Notes under the pieces: model-generated
Databases searched by the model: none
What the model was told of the DNA's origin: nothing
Seen by the model: only the letters and a program-made list of their open reading frames with translations
Shown here: piece by piece, positions 8,361-19,600 of the stretch
Layout: every line of letters begins with the position of its first letter
Position numbering within the stretch: position 1 is the first letter of the stretch
Origin: Acidobacteriota bacterium
GTDB taxonomy: Bacteria > Acidobacteriota > Thermoanaerobaculia > Multivoradales > SZUA-115
DNA length: 64,000 nucleotides
Assembly: GCA_024277255.1 (NCBI GenBank)
Contig: JAJRVQ010000177.1
Location: forward strand, 1-64,000
Reading direction: 5' to 3'
Position numbers and translations under genes: made by a program

Positions 8361-10703
8361 TCACCGTCCGGCGGACTCCTCAACTAGTTCCCACAACCGG
8401 CTGGGCTTGAGCGGAATCTCCAGGATCTCGACCTTCGATTCGCTCAGAGCGTCTTCGACCGCCTGGGCGAAGAGCGGTCCGACCGGAATGGCGCCCGCCT
8501 CACCGGCTCCCTTGACGCCCAACGGGTTGAGCGGCGAGGGGGTAGTGATGTGGTCGGTTTCGATCTTCGGCACGTCGAGCGCCGTGGGGAGCAGATAGTC
8601 CATGAAGGAGGCATTCATCAGCTGGCCGCCCTCGTCGTAGACCAGCTCTTCGTAGAAGGCGTTGCCGATCCCCTGCGCCACGCCGCCGTGGATCTGGCCG
8701 TCGAGTAGCAGGGGGTTGATCACCTCGCCGCAGTCGTGGACCACGACGTAGCGCTGGATTTCCACCTGCATCGTCTCGCGGTCGACCTCGACGATCATGG
8801 CGTGGATTCCGCTGGCGGTGGCGCCGCGCTCGGGGCCGAAGTAGTTGGTCGCTTCGAGCCCCGGCTCGGTTCCCGGTTTGACGGCGCCGCGCATCGGGTT
8901 GGCGCGCAGGGCCAGCTCACCCAGGGCGATCGCCTTGGTGGGCACGCCGCGCACCCGAACCTCGCCGTCGACCAACTCGAGGTCCTCCTGCGCCACCTCC
9001 AACTCCTCCGCCGCCAGCCGCAGGATCTTCACCCGCACATCCTTGGCCGCCTCGTTGATGGCGTTGCCGGCGACCACCGCTCCGCGGCTGGCGAAAGTGC
9101 CCGCTCCCCAGTGGAACTGGTCGGTGTCGCCGGTCACCACTTCGACGTCGGCGACCGCGACACCGAGCTGGTCAGCGGCGATCTGGGCGTAGGAGGTCAT
9201 GTGGCCCTGGCCCTGCGTGCCGACCCCGGTCACCACGCTCACCTTGCCGCTGGCCTGCACCTGGACGCGGGCCCCTTCGTAAGGGCCGATCCCCGTGCCT
9301 TCGACGTAGGAGACGATCCCCAGTCCGACCGCCTTGCCCTGCTCCCTGAGCCGCGGCTGCTCCTCGCGGAGGAACCGCTCGTAGCCGATCATCTCCAGCG
9401 CCTTGTCGAGGGCGGGTTCGTAGTTGCCGCTGTCGTAGATCAGGGGCGAGAAGTCCTGGTAGATGATCTGGTGGTTGTGCGGGAAGGAGTCCGGTCGCAG
9501 GAAGTTGCGCCGCCGGATCTCGGCGCGGTCGATCGAAAGCTCGCGGGCGGCCAGATCCAACAGCCGCTCCATCACGAAGACTCCGTGCTGGCGCCCGGCG
9601 CCGCGGTAGGGGGTGACGATCGGCTTGGTGGTGTAGACGGCGGTGAACTCGCTGTAGTAGTTGGGCACGTCATAGCAGCCCAGCAGGGTGCACTGGCTGT
9701 TGATCGGCACCGTCAAGCCATACGGGTTGTAAGCGCCGCTGTCGTGCAGAAAGACATCTTTGACGCCGAGGATGCGCCCATCGCGACTCAGGGCGATCGC
9801 CGCGTCGTGCAGCTGGCCGCGCTCCTGCGTGGTGGCGGTGAAGTTCTCTTGACGATCCTCGATCCACTTGACCGGCCGCCCCAACTTCATCGCCACCCAG
9901 GGCACCAGAACCTCTTCCGGGTAGAACATCATGATCTTCGGCCCGAAACCGCCGCCGATGAACGGCGCGATGACCCGCACTTGGTTCTCGGAGAGGCCGA
10001 GCATGCCGGCGAGACCGTTGCGAATCGGGATCGGCGCCTGGGTCGTATCCCAGAGGGTCAGCCGCCGGCTGCGCCGGTCCCACTCGGCGACGACGCCCCG
10101 GTTCTCCATCGCCGCAGCCGTGCCGCGGTCGTAAGAGAAGCGCCGCGAGAGAACGAGATCGGCGTCGCGTTGTGCCACCTCCCAATCGCCCTTCTCTTGG
10201 ATGACGTGAGCGGCGGCATTGCTCTCCAGATCCTCGTGCACCAACGGCGCGCCGGGGGCCAGCGCCGCCTCCAGATCGACCACCGCCGGCAACGGCTCGT
10301 AGTCGACCCAGATCTCCTCGGCGACGTCCTCGGCCAGGTAGCGGCTGGTCGCCACCACCAAGACCACCGGCTCGCCCAACTGCCGCACCTTGCCTTTGGC
10401 CAGCGGCACCTGCATGCGCGGATGGAAGGTGCAGCGCTCGATCGGCGGCGGTGGCACCAGGAGCGGCCCGGGCTGCCAGTAGTCACCGAGATCCTCGGCG
10501 GTGAGGACCGCCAAGACCCCTTCCTTGTCCAGCGCATCACCTTTGTCGATCCCGGTGATCCGAGCGTGGGCGTAAGGGCTGCGCACGAAGGCGGCGTGCA
10601 CCATCCGGGGAAGATGGACATCGTCGACGAACAGTGCCTGCCCGGTGAGCAGCCGCGGGTCCTCGTTACGAGGAATGCGTTGACCGAAGGTGCGGGTGGA
10701 CAT
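8361..10703 (-). CDS. xanthine dehydrogenase-family molybdopterin subunit
   Basis: A protein of 780 aa from the ATG at 10703; the 11 codons before it lack family character. This is the large molybdenum subunit of a xanthine dehydrogenase/CO dehydrogenase-type hydroxylase. It begins with the usual RIPRNEDPRLLTG and RSPYAHARI blocks. The active-site loop near residue 366 reads PYRGAGRQ, and GVKGAGEAG near the C-terminus supplies the catalytic glutamate. The loop is not the AYRCSFR of true (form I) CO dehydrogenase, so a heterocycle or aldehyde substrate is more likely. It is the last gene of a six-gene minus-strand operon whose FAD and iron-sulfur subunits are encoded at 15.1-16.5 kb, with amidase, FdrA and DUF1116 genes in between. 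Confidence 0.9.
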   Translation of the reverse strand: MSTRTFGQRIPRNEDPRLLTGQALFVDDVHLPRMVHAAFVRSPYAHARITGIDKGDALDKEGVLAVLTAEDLGDYWQPGPLLVPPPPIERCTFHPRMQVPLAKGKVRQLGEPVVLVVATSRYLAEDVAEEIWVDYEPLPAVVDLEAALAPGAPLVHEDLESNAAAHVIQEKGDWEVAQRDADLVLSRRFSYDRGTAAAMENRGVVAEWDRRSRRLTLWDTTQAPIPIRNGLAGMLGLSENQVRVIAPFIGGGFGPKIMMFYPEEVLVPWVAMKLGRPVKWIEDRQENFTATTQERGQLHDAAIALSRDGRILGVKDVFLHDSGAYNPYGLTVPINSQCTLLGCYDVPNYYSEFTAVYTTKPIVTPYRGAGRQHGVFVMERLLDLAARELSIDRAEIRRRNFLRPDSFPHNHQIIYQDFSPLIYDSGNYEPALDKALEMIGYERFLREEQPRLREQGKAVGLGIVSYVEGTGIGPYEGARVQVQASGKVSVVTGVGTQGQGHMTSYAQIAADQLGVAVADVEVVTGDTDQFHWGAGTFASRGAVVAGNAINEAAKDVRVKILRLAAEELEVAQEDLELVDGEVRVRGVPTKAIALGELALRANPMRGAVKPGTEPGLEATNYFGPERGATASGIHAMIVEVDRETMQVEIQRYVVVHDCGEVINPLLLDGQIHGGVAQGIGNAFYEELVYDEGGQLMNASFMDYLLPTALDVPKIETDHITTPSPLNPLGVKGAGEAGAIPVGPLFAQAVEDALSESKVEILEIPLKPSRLWELVEESAGR

Positions 10704-10777
10704 GAGTTTGCCGCCTATCTGTTCTCTGGACGCCACGGTGAGCGCCGGTGGTCTCGATTGTGTGGCTTCGCCTCACC

Positions 10778-12058
10778 TTATCCGTAGCGCTGGTCAAAGG
10801 CGATCAAGGCGCTCTCGAAGATCTCCATCGGCGGGCGTACCAGCCCGGCTCCGATCTGGCCGATCCCCGCCTCGCGGTGGGCGATGCCGGTGTTGACCCG
10901 CGGGGTGATCCCAAGTTCGACCACCTTGCGCAGGTCGATGCCGACCGGCGTGCCGCGAAAGTCGAGCGACGGGATGGTCAGGTGGGGGTGTTCGCCGGCC
11001 GTGATTTCGTACATTTCGAGGGTGGCGGTGATCGCGTCCGCCGGCTTGCCGCTGACGAACTGGACGATGGCCGGCGCCGCGGCCATGGCGAAAGCACCGA
11101 AGCCGGCGGTCTCGGTGATCGTCGAGTCCCCGATGTCCGGGTTGGCGTCCGCGGCCGAGAAGCCGGAGAAGTAGAGGCCGTCCGGCGTCGCCGCCGGGGC
11201 GGTGAACCACTCCTCGCCGAGGCCGCTGACCCGGATGCCGAAGTCGGTGCCGTTGCGCGCCATGGCGGTGACGATCGTGCTGGCCTCTTGCCCGTGGGCG
11301 GCGTCGGCCATCGCCTTGGCGGCGGCCATCATCGGGTTGAGCACCGACAGAGCGTTGTCGCCGAGGAAGGCCAGGACCCGTGCCGCCTCCTCTCGCTCTT
11401 GCGCCACCCGGGCGATGCGCGGAGCCAGCAACTTGGTGAAGAGAATGGAGCCCGCCTTGTTGCGGTTGTGCCCCTCGTCGCCCATATGGAGCGCTTCGGC
11501 GAGCAGGGCTCGCATATCGAGCCCTTCGCTGCTCTCCCCCGCTGCTCCACCCTCTTCGAGCGCCGCCTTGAGCAAGCCGGCCATGGCACCGTTCATCCAG
11601 CGCAGCTTGGCCAGCACCTCGCTGCTGTAAGCGCCGTAGCGCAGCACCTTGCCGTAGCCCTCGTTGAGGTTGGAGAAGGCTCGGTTGCCGTGGGTGACGT
11701 TTTCGATCACATAGACGGCCATCGACGGCGAGATCACCCCCGCCATCGGTCCGGCGCAGCCGAAGTGGTGGCAGGGCGCCAGGTCGATCTCGCCGCTTTG
11801 CGCCAGACTCCGCGCCTCTTCTTGCGTTTGCGCCCAGCCTTCGAGGAGTAGCGCTCCGATGATCGCACCGCGCAACGGACCGGAGGCGCGCTGCCAGTCG
11901 ATGGGCGGGCCGGCGTGGAGCAATTGGCGCTCCCCGAGACCGGGAATCACCTCCCCCGCCATGGCCACGGTGGTCAACATCGGCCGCGCCTCGACCATCC
12001 GTTCCACGGCGGTCCGGTTGGCTTGGTCGACGCGGGTTCCTAAGTCCTGTTCGTTCAT
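10778..12058 (-). CDS. DUF1116 protein (YlbE/AllG-like)
   Basis: A protein of 426 aa with DUF1116 hallmarks: CHHFGCAGPMAG, HMGDEGHNRNKAG, MARNGTDFGIRVSG and the C-terminal GIAHREAGIGQIGAG. The E. coli relative YlbE (AllG) acts with FdrA (AllF) and YlbF (AllH) as oxamate carbamoyltransferase in anaerobic allantoin breakdown. The FdrA homologue is the adjacent upstream gene, 10 bp away, so two of the three subunits are here. No YlbF/DUF2877 or carbamate kinase gene is in the window. The function is therefore likely C-N bond phosphorolysis or carbamoyl transfer on a product of the co-encoded hydroxylase, but the substrate is unknown. Confidence 0.85.
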   Translation of the reverse strand: MNEQDLGTRVDQANRTAVERMVEARPMLTTVAMAGEVIPGLGERQLLHAGPPIDWQRASGPLRGAIIGALLLEGWAQTQEEARSLAQSGEIDLAPCHHFGCAGPMAGVISPSMAVYVIENVTHGNRAFSNLNEGYGKVLRYGAYSSEVLAKLRWMNGAMAGLLKAALEEGGAAGESSEGLDMRALLAEALHMGDEGHNRNKAGSILFTKLLAPRIARVAQEREEAARVLAFLGDNALSVLNPMMAAAKAMADAAHGQEASTIVTAMARNGTDFGIRVSGLGEEWFTAPAATPDGLYFSGFSAADANPDIGDSTITETAGFGAFAMAAAPAIVQFVSGKPADAITATLEMYEITAGEHPHLTIPSLDFRGTPVGIDLRKVVELGITPRVNTGIAHREAGIGQIGAGLVRPPMEIFESALIAFDQRYG

Positions 12059-12068
12059 CCTGTTGACC

Positions 12069-13790
12069 TCAGCTGGACCTCAGCTTGTCGAGAATGGCCA
12101 TCATGCGCGCGTCGCCGCCGGCCGGCGGTCGCCACTCGACATGAAGCGCCGTCACCTTCGGGCTCTGCGTCGAAGTCATCGGGTCATCTTGGGCGACCAA
12201 ACTGTCGTAGAAACTCTCCACACCGATGTTGATCGCCGCCAGCGGAGCCGCCAGATCCGCCGGCCGCGCGCCGACGCCGCCATTCGAGGGCAGCGCGGCC
12301 AGCCGAGCCCGAACATGGTCCCAGGCGCCACTCGGGCGACGGAACACGGTCGCCCCGGCCGCTTCCAGCCGCTCGACCTGCGAGGCCAGATCCTGCGGGT
12401 CCTCGTCGGTCCCCACAACCAGGACGACGATTTCAAGACCGTCTCGCGCCAGCGCCGCCGTGATCGCCGGCGCCAGCTGCGCCGCCGGATCGGCGTGGGC
12501 GCCGTCGCCCAAGACGACATCGAGGAGGATCAGTCCCACCTGCGGGTCCGCCGCCTCGCGCTCGATGCGGCGCAGGCGCAGCTCCTGGTCGATCATCGGG
12601 TGGAGCCGGCCCACGGTCAGCTCATCGGCCCCCAGGTCGACGATGCAGTGACCCTGGCTGTTCTCGGGCTCCTCCAGCCGCATGGAGGGGTCCAGGGCAA
12701 CATTCGAACGCAAAGGGCTCAGCCAATCGCCGAGAGACAACACCGCCTCTTGCGCCAGCGTCCCGCCGGCGAAGAGACCGCGCAGGAAACCTGGCAGGGG
12801 CTCGCCGAGCGGAGCTTTGTGAAAGTGGAAGTCATACGTCGCGACTTCTACCATGGCCAATGCCAACTGGGCCGCATCTTGGAGGTTGTGAGCGAAGTTC
12901 AGGTTGTCTATTTCTAACGCGGGGGGAGGTGAGCCCAAGAAGCAAACCACGACCGGCTTGCCGCAGCCTCGCGCCATGCTGAGCAGTGCCGAGGCAACGC
13001 TGGGAGCTGGAGGCTTTGAGATGAGAACGATCACCTCGGTCTGCTCGTCGGCAACCAGCAAGGAGAGCGCGGCAAGGGCGGTACTCCCCCCCACCTCGAC
13101 GCTGAGATCGCGTCCCCCGGTGCCCAACGCCTGGCTGACGCCTCCACCCTGGGCGTGGATGGCGGCGGTGATCGCCTGCAGGCCGGTGCCTGAAGCGCCG
13201 ACCAGGCCGATCGCCCCGCGCCGCACCCGGTTGGCGAAGCCGAGGCCGACTCCGCCGACGATGGCGGTGCCGCAGTCGGGCCCCATCACCAGCAAACCGC
13301 GCTCTTCAGCCAGCCGCTTGAGTTCGACTTCCTCCGTCAGTTCCACGTTGTCGCTGTACAGGAAGACATTGCGATCGAGGAGGAGCGCTTCCCTGGCCAC
13401 CCGCGCGGCGAAGCGGCCGGGCACGGAGACCAGCACCCAGCGCGCGGCGGGAAGCTGGCGGACGGCAACGGCGAGGCTCTTGGGCCGGTATTCGGCGCTC
13501 TCCTCACCACCACCGCGGCGGCGCAGCAAGGTGGGCAGCTTTTCGAGCGCCGCCGTTGCCGCCGCCTCACTTTCGGCGCGCACCGCCACCAGCAGATCAT
13601 CAGGGCGGCGGTCCGCCGCGGACTCCAGGAGCAGGCCACTCTCGGCCAGCAGGCTGAGATTGGTCTCGGTCGCCATCACCGCGCCCGCCTCCAGGATTCC
13701 CGGTAGATCCTCGAGAGCGCCGCGCAGACGCATCAAGATGATCGAGTCGCAATAGGCACCCGGCTCCAGCTGGTTGCGAACGACGCTCAA
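12069..13790 (-). CDS. fdrA: FdrA-family protein (acyl-CoA synthetase-like, AllF homologue)
   Basis: A protein of 573 aa with a TTG start whose TTGA overlaps the amidase stop. Typical FdrA blocks are present: QLEPGAYCDSI at the N-terminus, GLLVMGPDCGTAI, RGAIGLVGASGTGLQ (a succinyl-CoA synthetase-alpha-like CoA or phosphate-binding loop) and GRLHPMIDQELR toward the C-terminus. In E. coli FdrA is a subunit of oxamate carbamoyltransferase, which phosphorolyses oxalurate to oxamate and carbamoyl phosphate. It sits between the amidase and DUF1116 genes of a molybdenum hydroxylase operon, pointing to degradation of a nitrogen heterocycle or ureide. Confidence 0.88.
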   Translation of the reverse strand: MSVVRNQLEPGAYCDSIILMRLRGALEDLPGILEAGAVMATETNLSLLAESGLLLESAADRRPDDLLVAVRAESEAAATAALEKLPTLLRRRGGGEESAEYRPKSLAVAVRQLPAARWVLVSVPGRFAARVAREALLLDRNVFLYSDNVELTEEVELKRLAEERGLLVMGPDCGTAIVGGVGLGFANRVRRGAIGLVGASGTGLQAITAAIHAQGGGVSQALGTGGRDLSVEVGGSTALAALSLLVADEQTEVIVLISKPPAPSVASALLSMARGCGKPVVVCFLGSPPPALEIDNLNFAHNLQDAAQLALAMVEVATYDFHFHKAPLGEPLPGFLRGLFAGGTLAQEAVLSLGDWLSPLRSNVALDPSMRLEEPENSQGHCIVDLGADELTVGRLHPMIDQELRLRRIEREAADPQVGLILLDVVLGDGAHADPAAQLAPAITAALARDGLEIVVLVVGTDEDPQDLASQVERLEAAGATVFRRPSGAWDHVRARLAALPSNGGVGARPADLAAPLAAINIGVESFYDSLVAQDDPMTSTQSPKVTALHVEWRPPAGGDARMMAILDKLRSS

Positions 13791-15127
13791 CCGGCCGCCT
13801 CCCCGACCGACAGCGCCTGTTCGATCGCCCTCCCCCAGCCGAGCAGTTCCTCATCGGCGCCGTAGCGGCCGGCCAGCCGGATACCCAGCGGCATGCCTGC
13901 GCCATCCACCCCGGCCGGCAGGGTCAGGGCGGGAAGGCCCGCCTGCGTCCAGGGCAGGCTCATCACCGGATCGCCGGTCGAATCGAGCCCCTGCGGAGCC
14001 GCTCCGGTGGTGGCGGGGGTCAACCACAGATCGATCCTCTCCGCCTCCATACGCGCCAGCAAACCCCGGCGCAACCGCGCGCAACCGGCCCGTGCTTCGT
14101 CCAGGCGGTCGTCACCGATCTCGCTTCCTCGGCGCAGCAACTCCAGGGTCCGCGGCCGGTAGCGCTCTTCCAGCCGCGGCCACCAGCGCTGGTGCGCGCG
14201 CGCCATCTCTCCCTCGAAGAGGAGGAAATGGTCCTTCTCGATGGCTGAGAAGGCCTCGAACTCCTCCACCTCGTGCACCGCGTACCCGGCCGCCTCGATG
14301 CGCCGCCGAGCCGCCTCCAGGCAGCTACGCGCCTCCTCACCCGCCCGCTCCAGGTAAGGTCCCACCGGGATGGCGAGGCGCGGAGGCGACACCTCCTCGA
14401 TCCTAGAACGCCAGCCTGCACAGAGCACGGCGGCAGCCGGCTCCATCACCGCCACCGACGGTGCGAAGATCCCCACCTGATCGAGCGACGGCGCCACGGC
14501 GATCACCCCATCTCGCGAGATTCGATCCTGGCTCGGCTTGAAGCCGGTGATGCCGCAGTAGGCCGCCGGGCGACCGACCGAGCCGATGGTCTGGGTGCCG
14601 AGAGCCAAGGAACAGAGCCCCGCCGCCACCGCCGCCGCCGAACCGCTGCTCGACCCGCCGGGGGTGTGGGTGAGGCTATGGGGGTTGCGCGTCGGTCCTG
14701 GGGCGAAGCAGGCGAACTCGGTGGTCACCGTCTTGCCAAGAATGAGCGCTCCGGCGGCGATCAGATCGCGGACACTGCTCGCCTGCTCTCCCTGCAACTC
14801 CGCGCTCGGCAACCGGCTGCCCGCCCGCGTCATCAGGCCGTCGACCTGGATGATGTCTTTGACGCCGACCAGGGCGCCGAAGAGCGGCGGCCGGTCTTGC
14901 GGATCGGGAAACCGCTCGACCAGTGCCGCTGCCTGGCCGCGCAGCCTCTCGAAACGGCCCTCCTCCGGCAGCACGGATCGCACCGCGGAGTCGCGCTGCG
15001 CCAAGGCCTCTTCCACCTGCTCCAACAGCGCCGCGAGCGTTACCTCGCCGCTGCGCAGTTGCGCCAACGAAGCCGGGAAGTCGCCGGCCGCCGATGCCGG
15101 TATGACGTTGGGACCACCGTCCCTCAT
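13787..15127 (-). CDS. amidase signature-family hydrolase
   Basis: A protein of 446 aa from the ATG at 15127, which overlaps the stop of the 2Fe-2S gene (ATGA). The Ser-cisSer-Lys triad is visible: Lys in ALVGVKDI, the cis-Ser region in TPGGSSSGSAAAVAAG and the nucleophile Ser in QTIGSVGRPAAYCG. The fold continues with ITGFKPS. Family members hydrolyse amides, ureides, allophanate or indole acetamide. In this operon it would act on an amide made after ring hydroxylation, perhaps delivering the FdrA/DUF1116 substrate. The reading frame is open further upstream, but that part is antisense-like and overlaps the iron-sulfur gene, so it was excluded. Confidence 0.87.
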   Translation of the reverse strand: MRDGGPNVIPASAAGDFPASLAQLRSGEVTLAALLEQVEEALAQRDSAVRSVLPEEGRFERLRGQAAALVERFPDPQDRPPLFGALVGVKDIIQVDGLMTRAGSRLPSAELQGEQASSVRDLIAAGALILGKTVTTEFACFAPGPTRNPHSLTHTPGGSSSGSAAAVAAGLCSLALGTQTIGSVGRPAAYCGITGFKPSQDRISRDGVIAVAPSLDQVGIFAPSVAVMEPAAAVLCAGWRSRIEEVSPPRLAIPVGPYLERAGEEARSCLEAARRRIEAAGYAVHEVEEFEAFSAIEKDHFLLFEGEMARAHQRWWPRLEERYRPRTLELLRRGSEIGDDRLDEARAGCARLRRGLLARMEAERIDLWLTPATTGAAPQGLDSTGDPVMSLPWTQAGLPALTLPAGVDGAGMPLGIRLAGRYGADEELLGWGRAIEQALSVGEAAG

Positions 15128-15618
15128 CGCTGCGCCGCCTCCTGGCGCAACATCGCGGCGGCTCGTTTCACCGCGGCGACTATGTGTTGATAGCCGGTGC
15201 AGCGGCAGAGGTTGCCGGAGAGGGCGAGCCGGATCTCCTCCTCGCTGGGATCGGGATTCTCCGCCAGGAAGGGCAACATGGTCAGCAAGATCCCGCCGGT
15301 ACAAAAGCCGCATTGCAGGCCATGCTCCTGGCGAAAGGCCTGCTGGATCGGATGCAGGCCATCGAGATCGCTGGCCAGACTCTCGACCGTTTCGATGCGA
15401 TGTCCATCCGCCTGCACCGCCAGGGTCAGACAAGAACGAATCGGCACTCCATCCAGCAGGACCGTGCAGGCTCCACAGACTCCGTGTTCGCAACCCACAT
15501 GAGTGCCGGTCAGCTCCAGCTCGTGGCGCAGGAAGTCGCTCAGCAACAGCCTCGCCTCGACGCTGCGCTCGACGGCCTCGCCGTTGATCGTCGCCCGCAC
15601 CGGGTGCAGTCTCTTCAA
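15124..15618 (-). CDS. (2Fe-2S) subunit of molybdenum hydroxylase (CoxS/XdhA-like)
   Basis: A protein of 164 aa with a TTG start overlapping the FAD-subunit stop. The plant-type ferredoxin cluster is CEHGVCGACTVLLDG plus a later Cys (SCLTLAV). The second, helical-domain cluster is CGFCTGG with CRCTGYQ. All eight cysteines of the family are present, so both clusters can form. It passes electrons from the Mo site to the FAD subunit. It lies third from the right in the minus-strand regulatory unit, directly after the FAD gene. Confidence 0.92.
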   Translation of the reverse strand: MKRLHPVRATINGEAVERSVEARLLLSDFLRHELELTGTHVGCEHGVCGACTVLLDGVPIRSCLTLAVQADGHRIETVESLASDLDGLHPIQQAFRQEHGLQCGFCTGGILLTMLPFLAENPDPSEEEIRLALSGNLCRCTGYQHIVAAVKRAAAMLRQEAAQR

Positions 15619-16502
15619 CGTCCCTCCCCCTGGCCGGCCCGCCGGCCCGCCTCGGCCAACGCTCGGCGCACCAGGACAGCAGCCAGATGGCGCTTGTAGG
15701 GCTCGCTGGCGTGGATGTCCCCGCCCGGTTCGATCTCCTCGCCGGCGGCCAGCTGCGCCGCCGCGGCGATCGACTCCTCGTTCAACGGCTGCCCGATCAA
15801 CAGCTCGGCGGCTCGGCTGGCGACCATCGGCACATCACCGACACTCAACAAGACCAGCTTCGCCTGCCTGCACAGGCCGGCCTCGTCCAGCTCGACGGTC
15901 GCCGCCACCCCGACTTGGGCGAAGTCACCGTGGCGCCGGGCCACCTCGTGGAAGGACCAGCCCCCCTGCGGCGCCATCGCCGGGATCTCGATCTCGACCA
16001 GGATCTCTTCGGGTTTGAGCGCCGTGGCGAAGAGGGCCTGGTAGAAATCTCCCGCCGCCACCCACCGTTCGCCGGCACTACTCAGCAGGCGGAATCGGGC
16101 GCCCAGGGCCACCGCCAGCACCGGTAACTCCGCCGCCGGGTCGCCATGGGCCATGCTGCCACCCACCGTGCCCCGGTTGCGAATCTGCGGATGGGCCACA
16201 TGCACCACCGCCTCCGCCAAGAGCGGCAGGCTCCGCGCCACCAGCGGTTCGCGCTCCAACCGCCGCTGGCGGGTCATCCCACCGATCGAGACACCGCCGC
16301 TCGCCGACTGGCGGATCCAGTCCAGCTCTTCGATCTTGTTGAGATCGACCAGAACTTGCGGCCTGGCGAGGCGAAAATTGAGCACCGGAATCAGGCTCTG
16401 CCCGCCGGCGAGAAGCTTCGCCTCGTCGCCGTACTCCGCCATCAAGCTCGACGCCTCGGGCAGCGACTCAGGTGCGTGGTAGTCAAAGGGAGCTGGTTTC
16501 AT
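15615..16502 (-). CDS. FAD-binding subunit of molybdenum hydroxylase (CoxM-like)
   Basis: A protein of 295 aa from the ATG at 16502, where the conserved MKPAPFDYHAPESL begins. The FAD pyrophosphate loops are AKLLAGGQSLIPVL and RGTVGGSMAHGDPAAELP. The C-terminal domain (HASEPYKRHLAAVLVRRAL) is that of the CO dehydrogenase flavoprotein family. It is the first gene of the minus-strand operon FAD-2Fe2S-amidase-FdrA-DUF1116-Mo subunit, transcribed from the divergent regulatory region at 16.5-16.75 kb. Confidence 0.92.
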   Translation of the reverse strand: MKPAPFDYHAPESLPEASSLMAEYGDEAKLLAGGQSLIPVLNFRLARPQVLVDLNKIEELDWIRQSASGGVSIGGMTRQRRLEREPLVARSLPLLAEAVVHVAHPQIRNRGTVGGSMAHGDPAAELPVLAVALGARFRLLSSAGERWVAAGDFYQALFATALKPEEILVEIEIPAMAPQGGWSFHEVARRHGDFAQVGVAATVELDEAGLCRQAKLVLLSVGDVPMVASRAAELLIGQPLNEESIAAAAQLAAGEEIEPGGDIHASEPYKRHLAAVLVRRALAEAGRRAGQGEGR

Positions 16503-16640
16503 CCTGGGTTGGTGGCTCCGGCGCGAGGTCAAGCCAACCTCCTCGCGAGGCGGCGAGTCCGAGCTAGGTGGATGGTCGTATCTTACCAGCCCCTGCCCCA
16601 GCGTGAGCGGCGACCGGCGTCGCCTCCTCCAAAGTAAAGA

Positions 16641-16657
16641 TGGTATAAGTCATACCA
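16641..16657. promoter_or_regulatory. GntR/FadR-type operator palindrome between two Mo-hydroxylase operons
   Basis: TGGTAT-AAGTC-ATACCA is a perfect 6-bp inverted repeat with a 5-bp spacer. It fits the GntR-family pattern TGGTnn...nnACCA. The plus-strand sequence TGGTATAAG also resembles an extended -10 (TGn followed by TATAAG), so a bound protein would block transcription of the coxSLMDE side. The site lies 138 bp from the FAD gene start and 97 bp from the coxS start. No GntR gene is in the window. Confidence 0.55.
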
Positions 16658-16754
16658 AGCGATCAGTCAGGGTTCCGGCGTTTCGGCCACCCCGCGAACG
16701 GGTGCGGTGCCCGGAACCTGGCTGACTTTGGGCAAGGAAAAGGAGGCTCTGCGA

Positions 16755-17221
16755 ATGAGGCATCAGATCCGGGTCGAGGTCAACGGCGAAAGCCACGAGA
16801 GGGAGGTCGAGGCCCGCCAGTTGCTGGTCCACTTCCTGCGCGACGAGTTGCGGCTGACGGGTACCAACGTCGGCTGCGAAACCAGTTTGTGCGGCGCCTG
16901 CACCGTATGGATCGACGGCAAAGCGGTCAAATCGTGCACGCAACTCGCCGTACAGGCGGACGGCTGCGCGGTCACCACCATCGAGGGGCTCAAACGCGAC
17001 GAGAAACTCCACCCGATGCAAGAGGCCTTCTGGGAGAACCACGGTTTGCAGTGCGGCTACTGCACACCCGGAATGATCATGGCGGCGGGAGCGCTGCTAA
17101 AAGAGAACCCACACCCCAGCGAAGGCGAGATCCGCCAGTCGCTCAAGGGCAACCTCTGCCGCTGCACCGGCTACCAGAACATCGTCAAAGCGATCGCCAG
17201 TGCGGCCGAAGGGGGTGCCTG

Positions 17222-17222
<1 letters not shown>
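16755..17222 (+). CDS. coxS: (2Fe-2S) subunit of second molybdenum hydroxylase
   Basis: A protein of 155 aa. The ATG at 16755 is preceded by a strong Shine-Dalgarno AGGAGG (16741-16746, 8-nt spacing), which decides the start over the upstream in-frame codons. The clusters are [12 protein letters not shown] with a later Cys, and CGYCTPG with CRCTGYQ, giving all eight ligands. It is the first gene of a co-directional, overlapping set coxS-L-M-D-E and is paired with the adjacent large subunit. The name coxS denotes the subunit family; CO as substrate is not supported (see the large subunit). Confidence 0.92.

Positions 17223-19599
<2,377 letters not shown>

Positions 19600-19600
<1 letters not shown>

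Noticed and set aside
8736..10787. 683-aa plus-strand ORF
   Set aside because: Fully antisense to the clear xanthine dehydrogenase-family subunit; composition rich in His/Asp/Arg is typical of the mirror frame of a high-GC gene.
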